Source of the DNA: Emydura subglobosa | Lineage: Eukaryota > Chordata > Testudines > Chelidae | DNA: 64,000 nucleotides | Assembly (NCBI GenBank): GCA_007922225.1 | Contig: ML679970.1 | Span: 24,668,631 to 24,732,630 of the forward strand | Direction of reading: 5' to 3' | In this document: positions 1 to 12,400 of the stretch, one piece after another | Layout of the letters: each line of letters opens with the position of its first letter | How positions within the stretch are numbered: position 1 is the stretch's first letter | Translations under genes and position numbers: made by a program | Notes under the pieces: generated by a model | Database searches by the model: none | Seen by the model: the letters and a program-made list of their open reading frames with translations, nothing else | What the model was told of the DNA's origin: nothing

Positions 1-292
1 TCGCTGTTTTAGGTAATTTTTAAACTACCATTTGTTTAGTTTTTTTAAATATAAATAGTTATGGGATTGATCATTTACCCTGAAATGGGCATTTAAGTTA
101 AGGGAGGGCTAAGATTGTCCTAAATAAGGGTATATAATGCTTGCTTGTTGTGATATTTAAGAGAGATGATACATAAATTCACTGCAACACCTTTAATACG
201 ATCTGCATCACTAAAAGGAAACAGAAGCAAAGATCAAAGAACACTGAAGTACAGCACTACAGCTTTTTCAAAAGAATGAGTAAGGATCTTAC
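1..292 (-). other. IL17RB intron continuing off the left edge
   Basis: Follows the exon 10 donor GTAAGA. AT-rich, no exon or repeat recognised. Confidence 0.6.
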
Positions 293-400
293 CACAGCTC
301 CTCCTGAAACATGCTACAGCAGCAATCACACACACAATTATAAATAAAGCAGCAAGGATGAAACACACATATCTTCCAGTTGAATCAATTGTGATAGGCC
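293..400 (-). CDS. IL17RB: IL17RB coding exon 10 (transmembrane helix)
   Basis: The acceptor CTGTTTTAG is followed by GPITIDSTGR, then the hydrophobic run YVCFILAALFIIVCVIAAVA and the stop-transfer CFRRSC, with donor GTAAGA. The membrane helix and basic stop-transfer sit where human IL17RB has its transmembrane segment, though the residues are poorly conserved. 108 nt, phase 1 in and 1 out. The downstream intracellular exons are not in the window. Confidence 0.88.
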
Positions 401-3400
401 CTAAAACAGAGAACCATCAATCTTCAATAAGAAGCCTTTTGAATAATTGACTTTAAAGAAAAAAAAAAAAGGGCTTCTGGTTACTTAACAATCGAACTGA
501 GCATTTCCTGTCTATATACATCAAAGAGAAATTGTGCTAAAATATTACTTCCCCACAAAGGTTATTCAGAAATGTTAACACTTGCTGAGGAACTTGAGAA
601 ACACTTCTCAACCCTGCAGTAAGCACCATCTCTCTCCTTATCCTACTCCCTTAAGTTTACTCCCATGTCCCTGCCAGACAGTGGAGCATACTTCCTCCTT
701 CCAGCAGACTGACCTCCCATGGGCCATTCTTCCAACCTCCCTCTGCTATTTTTCCAGCACTGATAGTTGTTAACTGGCTTTTAATTTATATAGTTGAAAT
801 AATCAACATATTTAGCATGAAAACAAACTTTTTTGGAAGAAGCTCTGTAAAAGGGTGGATAATGAAAGATAAATTAGACCAAGGCTTCACAGAGACTACC
901 AAAAGGTACAGTGTATGATCCTAGAGTGCTGATCATCTATTTAGCCTTAATCTGAATCCCCTGTGTTGCCTGATGTTGCTCAGAGCACAAACAAGGCTCT
1001 CCCATCCTGGTCTATCATTCTGTTTGGCAGAATGGCTACCTTGTTGTGTATCAATAACTTTAACTTTTTCTTTTTTTTTTTTTTTTTTAAACAAGGATAG
1101 GTTGTTGGCCTATTATTCAACCTCCAACCTGGACGACCAGTGGATTGCTGTCCATCTCATCTCCTACCCTTTGACCTGTCCCGTTTAGGTGGCCCTACCA
1201 GGAGTTAAAACGGCTGCCACCACAGCTCTCAGGGTCTTTGGAGTATAGAAGCCTTTCTACCACATCAAGGTGCAGATCCTAGGGAAGGATCTGTTAAAGT
1301 ATCTGATATTCAAATCTTTCTTTACCAAAGAGTAACTGTTCTAGTCTTTGCAAGTATAAAAGAGACACAATGGTAGGTCAGTGGATGCACTGAGACAGAA
1401 CAAACTATAATTCACTCTTCATCTGTCTTGAACACCGAAACAAATTTGATGATAAATGCTCAACTAACCATTGCTCTGGTTTTGAACACACTTTATTAGG
1501 GTTCCTTTGTGCCTTGGACAATCATATCCACATCCGGCAAAATAAGGAATTATCTGAAGGAAAAAAAAGAAGAAAAATTCTGATACACAGAACAAAAAAA
1601 TACTTAGAGTCAGCTTTATTCCCTCCTTTTTTTTTAAATCCTGCTTGGTCCTTTGGTGCCCTGTTCTGACTACAGAGTTTCTTAAAAAGTCTTTATCTGG
1701 GTAAAATACATAACTTAAGAAATACTTTCCTTACTAATAGCTTAAATGACTAAAACTGAAAGAGTAATTTCCTTTTCACCGTTTTCTGGTTTATCTTATG
1801 CATGATCATGTTGCTGCAATGCCTGGGTTGCAAACGCTAATGGGGAATGTCTAAACAATAAATTTGTTAAAATTAAATAGTTTTAGAATGAGTTTCATTG
1901 ACCCACTTCTTTTCATTTTAGTAATTTGAATAAAACCTAGATTTGGGATTTAAAACTGCCTGTGTCCATTTAAATGATGCACACTACCAACCGGACTAAA
2001 AAGCCCAGTCAGTACATGTGTCTGCTCAGGATAAAAGGCAAAATACAGTATTAACACACGCTTTTTATGAAGCTGTACTTAGTAAGAGTCAAAGCCTTTG
2101 TATGTTACAGATGGTTCTATAATTGGGAAATTCATCTGAGACTTGTTGGAGCTGAGGGTCAGGGTAGCCTTTATAATTGAAAATTGGCTACTATACAGTC
2201 ATACATAAACCTCAATTTGGATACCAATAGTTTATATGCAATCACATTTTGGGCCCATATTGAAGCTAATGAGAAAAATTCCCATTGGTTTCTATGGCAC
2301 AGGATTATCCTACAGCTCATGAAGAACCTGATGTTTATGTACACAGAACAAGAATACATGATCCTAACCTTAAATGGACCAATTTAGAATTCAGTCATTG
2401 TAGATGTTTTTAAGAATAAATATGAGCTTATGAACTCCAGATAATACATTTCCCAGTTTACATGGTTATCTACTCTGTGCAGTGAGGCAATTTTAAGGAA
2501 ATAGAAACCACAGGATTATAAATTCATCTGTTTGTTTTAGTTGTTTCTATATCTAGATCTTTGCAAATAGATCCTCAAAAGGCAAGAACCTGAAAACCAT
2601 TCTGTTGCAATTTTCTACCAGTGAATGTGCAGCTTTAAAAAAACCCCCCAAAACCCCAGTAACACTAGGACCTTAGTGTAAATATATTAAACAAATGTTT
2701 CTCTTAAGTGTTGTAGGGCAGGAGAATTATACTGTGCAGTTTATTTAATCACCATGAGTGAAAACAAAGCTTCTGTCCAGTAATCCACATCCATGATGCT
2801 CATTTAATACAGTACAAAGGTGAATTTGAAATCAAAATCTAAACAGTGTTGCACACAGGTGTACTGATGATTAGTCAGAAACAATGTAGCATTTGTTTAC
2901 AATTCATTCATTTTAAATAAACTTCTTTTTCCACTGCAAATTTAATCAAAATTGAACTTTACCTGTACAGAAATATTGTTGCTTTGATCACTCACTGGTA
3001 TTCTAACAGACGTTCTAGTTTCATTGATCTAATGCAGATAGAAACCCCCAGAAAAAAAAAGTTGAAGCAGATGTGTTACTGTGTATTATTTTTAAATTAT
3101 TCCTTTGTGTAAGTGAAAATACATTTAAAATAATGATCATATTTATTGACACTATTAAATATAATATATATCTGTTGTTTTAAGTGATGATTATATCATC
3201 TTTAAATCTGACCTCTTGCCTAGTATTAGAAAAATTGTCAGAATATCTCAGTATGTAACCTTCATTAAGAGTATGTCTGAGTTTAGGTAAAGCTTATCTA
3301 AACTACATACAGTGCTGTATTGCCATTTTACAATCTATTATTCCACCTTCCCTGTAGAACACTCCCAATTTGAAAAAGTTACAAATCAAAGCATTTTTAA

Positions 3401-6400
3401 AATCTTAAAAAATAAATGGGCAAAACTATAAGGAGAAAAATGTTTAGACAGTGTGTGCTGCAGAGTATTGACTAGACCTTCCAAATCAGTAAAACCCAAA
3501 TACTCAGGCTCTGGGATCTAACCCAGTACTCTTACCATCTTGGGAAAAAGGACCATACTTATTGGAGCATAGCTCTTCCTAAAGTAGGCTGTTATTCTCC
3601 TAGAACCCAGCACACAGACTTCTCATGGCCTTCTGGCCAGTTCCTCTAATTTGTCTGAAAAAAGCATGACCCCTGCTCACTTGGTAAAATGGGTTGTAGG
3701 GTAGATTGTCATAAAGAAGAGGAAAAATAAAAGAAATTGGATTTGCCATTTTTGGCTATCTATATAAGTACATTTATGTTTTAAAGTTAGCTATTATATG
3801 TACCTTTGTCACCAAATCCCTTTCAACAGACACATCACATTTCTCACACTCACGGAGAAGCATGGTATATTTGGTCCCAAGGTTACTTGTTGTAAAATTC
3901 ACTTCCACTTTTGCCTCTATTTTACATACAGTTATATTTGGATTCCACAGACTTCCTGGGGGTTGTAAAGAATACAGTTTAACATTCTTAATAGCTGCTT
4001 AAGTGCTGAAAGAAGTTCCATTGTGAATGTAGTTCTCATAAAAGGTGCCAGACTGACAGCCCAAGGCTGCCTTTTTGGACAGCATGGGAAGTGGCAAAAC
4101 AATTTCCTCAAGTACTATAATCCTTACCAGCAGAGACAACCTCTGGGAGTAAAAAAACAGGCTAATCGCCACTCCCATTCACTTACTGGGCTCCCAATTG
4201 AAATGCCCTACCCGGGTGCCTCAGAATAGCTAGTCAGAACAGTGGTTGATCGAAGTAGCCGTGCTGCAGTTCAGGCTGAGTTCAGGCACTGGTATTTTAA
4301 AATGAAAGTGGCAAGAATGGCCTGTATATTTCAGAACCTAACCAATTCAGAAAGGCTGTTTAGCCTCCTCCCTGCCAGATCCTGGATGGAAGTCCTTTGC
4401 AATCTGGTGCCTTTTGTAGATGCCTTTTCCAATCTGGGCACCTATTCAATGGTAACTGGACTAACTCTACCAGCTCAAGAGCATATACCAAATTAATCTC
4501 TCAATTCCACAGTATATTAAATTAGAAAGCAAAGAAATATCCTCTTATTTAGACAGTGCCCACTGCTACTTTAGGAATGTGCAGGATTCTCAAACTTCTG
4601 ATTTTAGGGGAATTGAAATTTGGTATCTCAAGCAATAGATTCAGATTTAGGTCTCTGCTTCCTGTTTAACCGCTGCAGCTTTCACTCCATCCTCCAGAGC
4701 TGGGATTGGGGTTGGTACGTGGGTCAGATCTGATATCACACACGACACCAGAAATCAGCATAATGCTATCACATTCTTTATAACAAAGGATGTCTGCAAG
4801 GATACAGGGATGGCTGTTTGCCAAAACTATAGAGGACAAGATAGTTTGATTTCAATATTTGCACATTTTCATGGGATTCTTTTATTTAATTAGTCTCAAA
4901 GGGCAGATAGTCCCTTGTATGCCTACTAAGGATAAATACAATCTTGTGAAGAGTTATGAGCAGTTTTCTTTCTTCTCCCAGCTACTAGTTAAGTATATCC
5001 AGGAGCTGAAATTGGCCCCAAGGCATCCATCCCCAGTATTCAGTATTTTAAAGGCTTTACAAGTTAGAATAAAAATCAAGGTTATCTATGTTGCTACCTT
5101 TGTAAAAATAAATCCAAGGATACACATATTGCACTTACCCACTTCTATGCAACTTTTGCTGTATTTCATTACTTTATCTTTACAACCTGTGGATTTAAAT
5201 GGATTTTATGTATTTTAGGATATGTATTATCTCCTTGCATCTATATATTTTCTTTGAAGTCTATCGTGTGTACATATGAATATACTTCTCGCCAATGAAG
5301 TGTAGATATCACAACTAGCGTCATTTGCTTTCCTGAGCAACTCCTACAAAAACGAGCTCAATGAACAACACTCTCATCTCTTCTTCTAGTTCTTCCATTT
5401 TGGAAGTGTCACTGTCATTCTCCCCTGTCTCAGGCACAAAAGTGTTGACAGCTCTGCTCACTTATGCAGGTAACCACATTGCAAACACATGATTCTCTTA
5501 AGATAAAATCTTCTGGTGACAACTTATGAACTCAAACCAAAAAACTTGAGCTCTTTCTGATTCCACTAGAAGCCTCTTCACATGTTATACATGCACTTAC
5601 CACAATTTAAAAAAAAAACAAAAAACCCTTAACTGCTTCCTCTGCTTTTTAATTGTCTACCTCCCAGCAGTCAAAATCAAAAGAAGAAAAGACAAGACTT
5701 GCTTGCTCACAGTGATTTAAAAACAAAGTGAACGTAGTGCTTTTTAAAGATGCCAAATTAACAGCCCTGGAGGGGGACAATCCTCTATTTGTCTACAGAA
5801 CAAGTACAGCACAGACAGCAGGAGCATCTTAACCCTGACCTGGGAGGGTCTAAATCTAGACGTGAGGGTAGTGTGGATACCCTATAGCCACGGGCCTCCT
5901 CTGAGCATCAAGATGGATGCCAGTTTACTGTAGTACCACTTGTGAAGGTGCTTGTTGTGGTATGGGAAACCTTGTTCACTAGGAACTGGACAGACCTCAA
6001 CTACTCATTTCACAGAGTCACCAGACAAGAATTGGTCACTCAGAATCACCTGAGTCATCTAGCCCCACTTTTTGCAGCACTTAGCCTAGTACCAAACTGC
6101 TTTATAATTTCAGAGAATGCTTAATATCCCTGATTAGTAACTAAAAGTGGAAAATAAAGGGAGCCCCAGGTATGACATTATAAAACAAATAATCTGCAAA
6201 GCCATCAGTTTTCTGCTTTAAAGATCTGACAGTACTTGTTACTAGAAGTTAGAGAGCAAGAAAATAAGGAAGAGAAATGAGAGCTTGGAAGAAAAAAGTA
6301 ACTAAGGACGTGTTATCAAAGCTGAATCAGCTATCTCTGCAATCTCATGTTTATTATGCAGTCTGTTTAAACATAAAAACACTTTTGTTTTTGTTGATTC

Positions 6401-9400
6401 CTAGCTTATCAAAACAATAAAGTCTGTGGTAAGAATTTAGTATCATAAATGAGATTTTCATATGAACCAGGTTAAATAGAGACTGGTCAATTACCTGGCG
6501 AAGTTAACTTGATGGATTTTGATGGAGAATCCTCATATATATTCGCTGGGGGAAGGTTGTAGGCACTGATGAAATAAAACGTTTCTGGTTCTACAGGGAA
6601 TCCAATGTAGTGGAACTCCCACTAAAATAAAACAATGAAAACAGAAGTTTCGAGGGTCAAATTCTTCTTTCAGTTTTGTTGGGCAACCACAGTGAACTTT
6701 GTTAGCTGTGCTGGTATAACTGAGAAGAGAATTTTCCTCTCAAAACATTAAATGCTGAGAGAGATGCACATTGAAACAAAAAATAGAATTTTAGGTATGT
6801 AGAATGTCTGAGATACCCATTATTGCAAAACTTGCTTGGTTTTTAAGACCCTGATACTAAAAATTATTCATTCAGTAACTTTTCCAAAATCAGTTTATGC
6901 CTGGTAGAAAAACAAATTTAGTTTCCAATCCGATATATCTGGAAGGAATCAGTACAAAGTATTCAGAACAACACATGTCCAAATCCAACTTTGAAAACCC
7001 AAGGTTTCTCCTCATCTTAATAATAACTAAAAAACCAAAATTAACATCTGAATACCATAAGACTGATCATCCCTGTCACTTTCATGCATCCAAGGGAACC
7101 AAATCAGGCATAGTTGGGGAAGTGGAAGTGCAGAAAGAAGGAGCAATGGCTCTACATCAAGCTGTCCCAGCTCCTCAATCCTTTGGAAATTCACCACAGG
7201 TGTATCATGGAGCTGGGTTCCATGTGCTGGGACAGGGCAGTCTGGGAGGAGGGCTGCCATCCAGGATATCATCTCCTGCCCCCGATCATAAAATGAAATA
7301 TAATGCTCAACCTGTCTGTATTATCTCACTTTGGCTACCCCTCTGTGAGTTCCAACATACAGAGACACCGTGGGAGCAGAACTTCTTAGGGAGACATGGT
7401 GCCATGGGAGAAGGAGCAGCCTGGTTATTCACACAGCTTTACTTTCTGCTGGGGTCTGAGAAAAAATGCAGGTTGTTCAGCTGAACCCTTTTTTTATTAA
7501 AATTTTCTGAAGTACTCCAATTTATAGCTCATTCTTTGCTGGCCCTCTATGCATGAACTGAGGAATGATCTGGTCTTAATTTTTAAATGACACCTCCGTA
7601 CTCTCTCCTCCCTAACAACAACACTTTTAAAATAATGTTCTTACTCTTCTATTCCCAAACGTGGTTTGACTTTGAAACTTCTCTGTGTAATTGCACCGAA
7701 TACACTCAAAATGTTCTCTAGTTCCTTTACTCATCACACAGATCTTTGTGGCTGTCAGTTCTTTGATGCTAGCTGGAAGTAAAGAAAAAAAATTGGTGTT
7801 CATAGATACAAATATTTCCACAGATATTTGCTACTCATATATAAAACAATAAAATAAACCTTGTACAGTATTAAACAGAAAACAACAGTGATACAATAAG
7901 TTCTGGCATAAGCTAATGAGAACAATATTTGTTAAGGCTCTCATGATACCCATAACCCTTCGGCACTATTTACAGTATAAACCATGGTCTTGGCTATCAC
8001 CATGTTTTTGTAATAACCAGTTGATGCCAGGCTCATCTGACCAAGTTAAAACAAACATGACTAAGTTAGGACCATACAGCATCTCTTTTCACAGTTTAGT
8101 CATATGTATGCATCTATAGCTACCACACTACCTGTATTTATAGCAGTGCACTCTGGGAAAATCTAGGCTGCTATCTCAGAGTGCCATAGCAAGGCTAAAG
8201 CATCAGTAGCAATACACGAGATAATATGCTCTGGGATGTCCTTCTACACAAAGAGCTGTGCAGAAGCAGAGCAAGCCAGACACATCTGATTAGGTGGGTT
8301 CTGCATACACAGCAAAGAAACAATGTTATGAAGTGGTTAAAGAAAAACAACTAAAAGCCAATATAAGCCATCATGGCTAGGATGGCACATGATTACTAAC
8401 TGTTTATTAACTATGTTTTGTGTGTATGATTAGAGTCAACTATGTCACTAACAAGTTACAAATTCAGTTAAAAGTTTGTCTGCTTCTGGAATATACCAGC
8501 TACATTCACCCCAGCGATGCATACAGCACTATGAAATCAGAGAATACTTCACACATTCACCCTGCCCTCCCAGAGGATCATTCATGAGATTCTCTATCTA
8601 TAAAGTTACCAAAAAGAAAGAGAGAGAGAGAGAGAGGCTTAAAGTCTGGAGCTGGTTGGGTTTAAAAAGGCTATCTATGATAGTATTACATCAACTCCTA
8701 CATTGACACTTATCACAGCATATGTAGTGTTTTAGTGGTTTGTACTAAAAATGAAAAATGCTTAAAATATTGAGATGTTTTTGAGTAAAGCAATGTCTGA
8801 TTTTTAAAACTATATTTCCATTACATATGCACTATTGTGACTATCCTTTGATTTTGTGTACATGTGTGTTTGCTAGGAATTGTGATGACAAAGATCACAG
8901 CAATGGTGGCCAAATGTTAAAGCAAACTGCACAATCTTCTGGACCCCCAGACAATGATTCAGTTACTACTGTTAAAGAAAAATCATATGAGGTGGGATGG
9001 AGAAAAGAGGAGGTGGAAGGGAATTTTAAAAGGAACAAACAATGACTTTTAATGTTGTGGTTTGTTGGTCAAAAATCATGCCTGCAAGAGGTTTACTCTA
9101 ATTACCACGAGTTGACTGTCTCAATCCACTTCCCATTTGACAGACGAGAACAAATGAGGAAAAAAATCACATGAAAAAAATCACGAGCACAGTTATCAAT
9201 AGCTGACACCACTGTTGGCAGTTTCTATGGAGAAGCCAAGTGTCAAATGGGTTACTCTTAAAAGTGATTCCTCCAGTTCAAAAGTGAGGCAAGTTGGCAG
9301 GGCAGCGCAAAGAAACTTGCAGTTCCACTGTTCCTGTTGTGTGCTTGGAGGACGTCAGTGTCCAGGGCTGTTAATACAACATGCTTCACAAGCACTAAAT

Positions 9401-12400
9401 TCACAAGGCAATTTTATATTTAGATTACCAAATCCACCAAGTTTAACTGGATGACTGCAGACCACTAACAATATTGCCTAGTAACATTTTTCAAAAAGAT
9501 CAGTCTTTCATTTCAAACCATAACATTTAGACCAAATGATTTTGTGGTGTGTCACTTGTTTGTACCATGTTTCAGAAGTTATTGTACTCTGTTAATTGTC
9601 TCATACCATTAAATACTGTATAGCCTTACACCCTTAGATGTCAGACCTACCATCCATGCTGAGGCTCCAGCTGATATTTATAAGATAGGACATGAAGTGT
9701 GTCTCCACTTCTGTTTCAATTAACTGAGCACTGAGATTATGAAGATCTGCTGGTGTTAGATTGTGCCGCTTTCTCAACTCATGAGCAGGACCTTGCAAAG
9801 ATGGGCAAACATGAGTTAAAATGAGAGCAGTTATCTAATATTTAAATATATACCATATCTGTTAATCAGTCTGTGAATTATACTGGTATTTTTCACCTAC
9901 TCTTGAAAATAGTCACACACTGTGTCTCAGAAACAAGAATTTACGATTAGGAAAACCACTCCTCTCCCATGCACCCAGAAGATTCTGTTTCTGGCTCTAA
10001 CGATTTATTTCAAAGGCTGATTTTTCTCACATAATGACTATATAACACATTCTTTTCATGTGCTGTGAAACTTCAAATCAGATATGATATCTTATGATCA
10101 GGTAAAGGCAGTCTGAGCATAAGTTTGGAAATCATACACATCAATGACGTTTGCATTGTCTTTCCTGTATTAATAAACACATTTAATCATATTTTGTGTT
10201 AAAGGAGTTTTTTATTTTTTTAACCAAGAAATTGAGCAATATCTAAAAAATGAAGGGATGATGTCCTCCCAATGCCACCGACACAAATAAGATATCTCTG
10301 GGCTCTAAACTAATATTGCTCCTGTGACAATATGCTGAGCTGGAACAATGTGGCTGTACTCAGTGTCTCCTCTAAGAGATCAGAAGTCCTGCAATGAATG
10401 AATGAAGATATAGAACTTCCTTCTCTACTGTGGCAATGATTGAGACCACCCATAACTTGTCAGTGTACCTGGCCAACAGTCAGGTAGAAGACAGTTTGGA
10501 AGGGAGGCAATACTTGATAGAGACTGAGGGGAAAGAGATCTGAGAGGAAAGAGAAGAAGAAAATCCATCCTATTGGAAATAGTGTCTCTTATCAGAGAGA
10601 GAAAGCTTTAAAAAGAAAAATCAACTTTAATACCAAAGTGGCAGGAGCAAGGCTCACCTTATCGGGCAGCACAGTACAACACATATTCTATAGAGTACAT
10701 GAGTTACTGAACATTTTAAATATCACAGATAAAAGAGGTACCTTATTAAAAATAGTTAACGGCCTAAAGATATCCATTTTATTTATACATACCAGTTTCA
10801 AAACCACACTTAATAGACTGTAAGAAAGAAAGAAAACAGCATTAAAATAAAACAAATTGAAAGCAGACAGATCAACTCTATAGATAGAAATTCCCTATAC
10901 TTTTAATGTATTTTTAAAATCCAAACTTTAAAGAGACAGCATTAACTTGAAACAAAAATAATACTTCTGTCTGAAAAGTATGTACATACTATAGTTACAA
11001 GCACAGTCTAAAATTTCTAAAATGGAAATAAATTAGAGAATAAAACTAATGCTTGTTAAACCTGTAAAACACAGTTTGCTTTATTTTAGATAAAAATACC
11101 CTGCCAGATATATAATCAGTTTAACTGTTTCCCCTGTAGGCTGGTAAACTTCTCCTTCCTGCAAAAACTCTGAAACATCAACAGGGGAGAAGAAATATCC
11201 ATATAAGGCATTTAAAAATTAGGTTTTTTTTAAATTCAGGACATACTATTTAATGTATGTATTTCCCCCAGAAAGTGACAGCAGTGCATCTTTATGTCAT
11301 TGTTCCAATAATTTCTACAATATTCTAATTCTATAAACACATTGGTCTGTGTTTGCTAGTTTTCAGAATGGAGATGGACTGACATAAAATGCCACGTAGC
11401 CATCTTGCTGCTGCTGCTTTTTTTTTTTTCCCCATGTTCATTCTGCATTTTACATGTCCTCTTAATAGCAAAGCTGTACTGTCATGATCACATCTTGTGA
11501 CTAGTGACACCTGGACATGACAGACTGTATTCCAGCTGACAGCACTGACCCAGAAGAGAAGATCCGAACAACGTGAAATGTCTTTTAGCAAAATGTTTTC
11601 ACATCACCTTTTAACATGGAGCTGAATGGCATATAAGCACTGTGCAAAAGACCAATACAGAGTATCAGAGTCCGAATGAAAACACAACCAGTGAATGAAA
11701 ACACACAGACAAAGACAGCCTGAATCAAAGAACCTGGCACCTAATTTATCTGGTAGAATTTAGGGGATAGTGAGGCCAAAAATTATCTGGATACAGTTTT
11801 TTGCGGTATTGTTGTGCCTGGATGTCCAGGGTTTTGAGTGCAATAAGAGCAGCTATTGTAATAGTTAATGGTTTAAAAAACAATCTGGAAGGGATATACA
11901 TCAGCACACTTCGGGGTCTAAATCAATCTCTATAACTAGGAGGCTGAGGGTTGGGATGAGACCTTCACAGTGAGCATATTATCCAACATCTGCCTACTGC
12001 TAGGTTTCTAGCACCTGACTGAAAAGTCTGATGCTGGCCATTTTTGGAGATCAGATGCTGGACTAGATGGACCACAGGTCTGATCCAGTATGGCAATTCC
12101 TATGTTTCTATTATTTTTTATTTTTGTTGCACCAAGACACTGCAGACCCATCGCACCAGGCTTCGTACAAAACATATGAGAAATAGATAGTCCCCGCCCC
12201 AAAATATAAATTGAGACAACTGACGAGAAGCATAAGGTGACAATGAGAGAATATGACCGGTGTGAAAAGCAATGGACATAGCAAACCAGCTACTTAGCCA
12301 CTGATTAGCCTTTTTCTCTTTTTTTACAAGACAGTTTGGGGACTTGAATACAAAAAAATTAAAAGGATGGAGAGAGATTCAGTTTTTACCAAGACCCCAG

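Noticed and set aside
4242..4496. 84-codon + frame in an IL17RB intron
   Set aside because: No homology, no splice or promoter context. Chance frame.
4859..5218. 119-codon + frame
   Set aside because: It lies over the true minus-strand IL17RB exon 6 (5139-5186). The plus frame has no support.
10620..10720. Acceptor/donor pair on minus around NMCCTVLPDK, considered as IL17RB exon 2
   Set aside because: Length 30 nt gives the wrong phase; the 25-nt exon fits both phase and homology.
10638..10823. 61-codon + frame
   Set aside because: Shadow over the IL17RB microexon on the other strand.
11041..11180. Minus-strand acceptor TGATGTTTCAG followed by an open segment, considered as an IL17RB exon
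   Set aside because: The translation does not align to the receptor, and the transcript is complete in phase without it.
11331..11591. 86-codon minus frame considered as an IL17RB exon
   Set aside because: No match to the receptor and no suitable splice sites. The required N-terminal exon was found at 10793-10817 instead.
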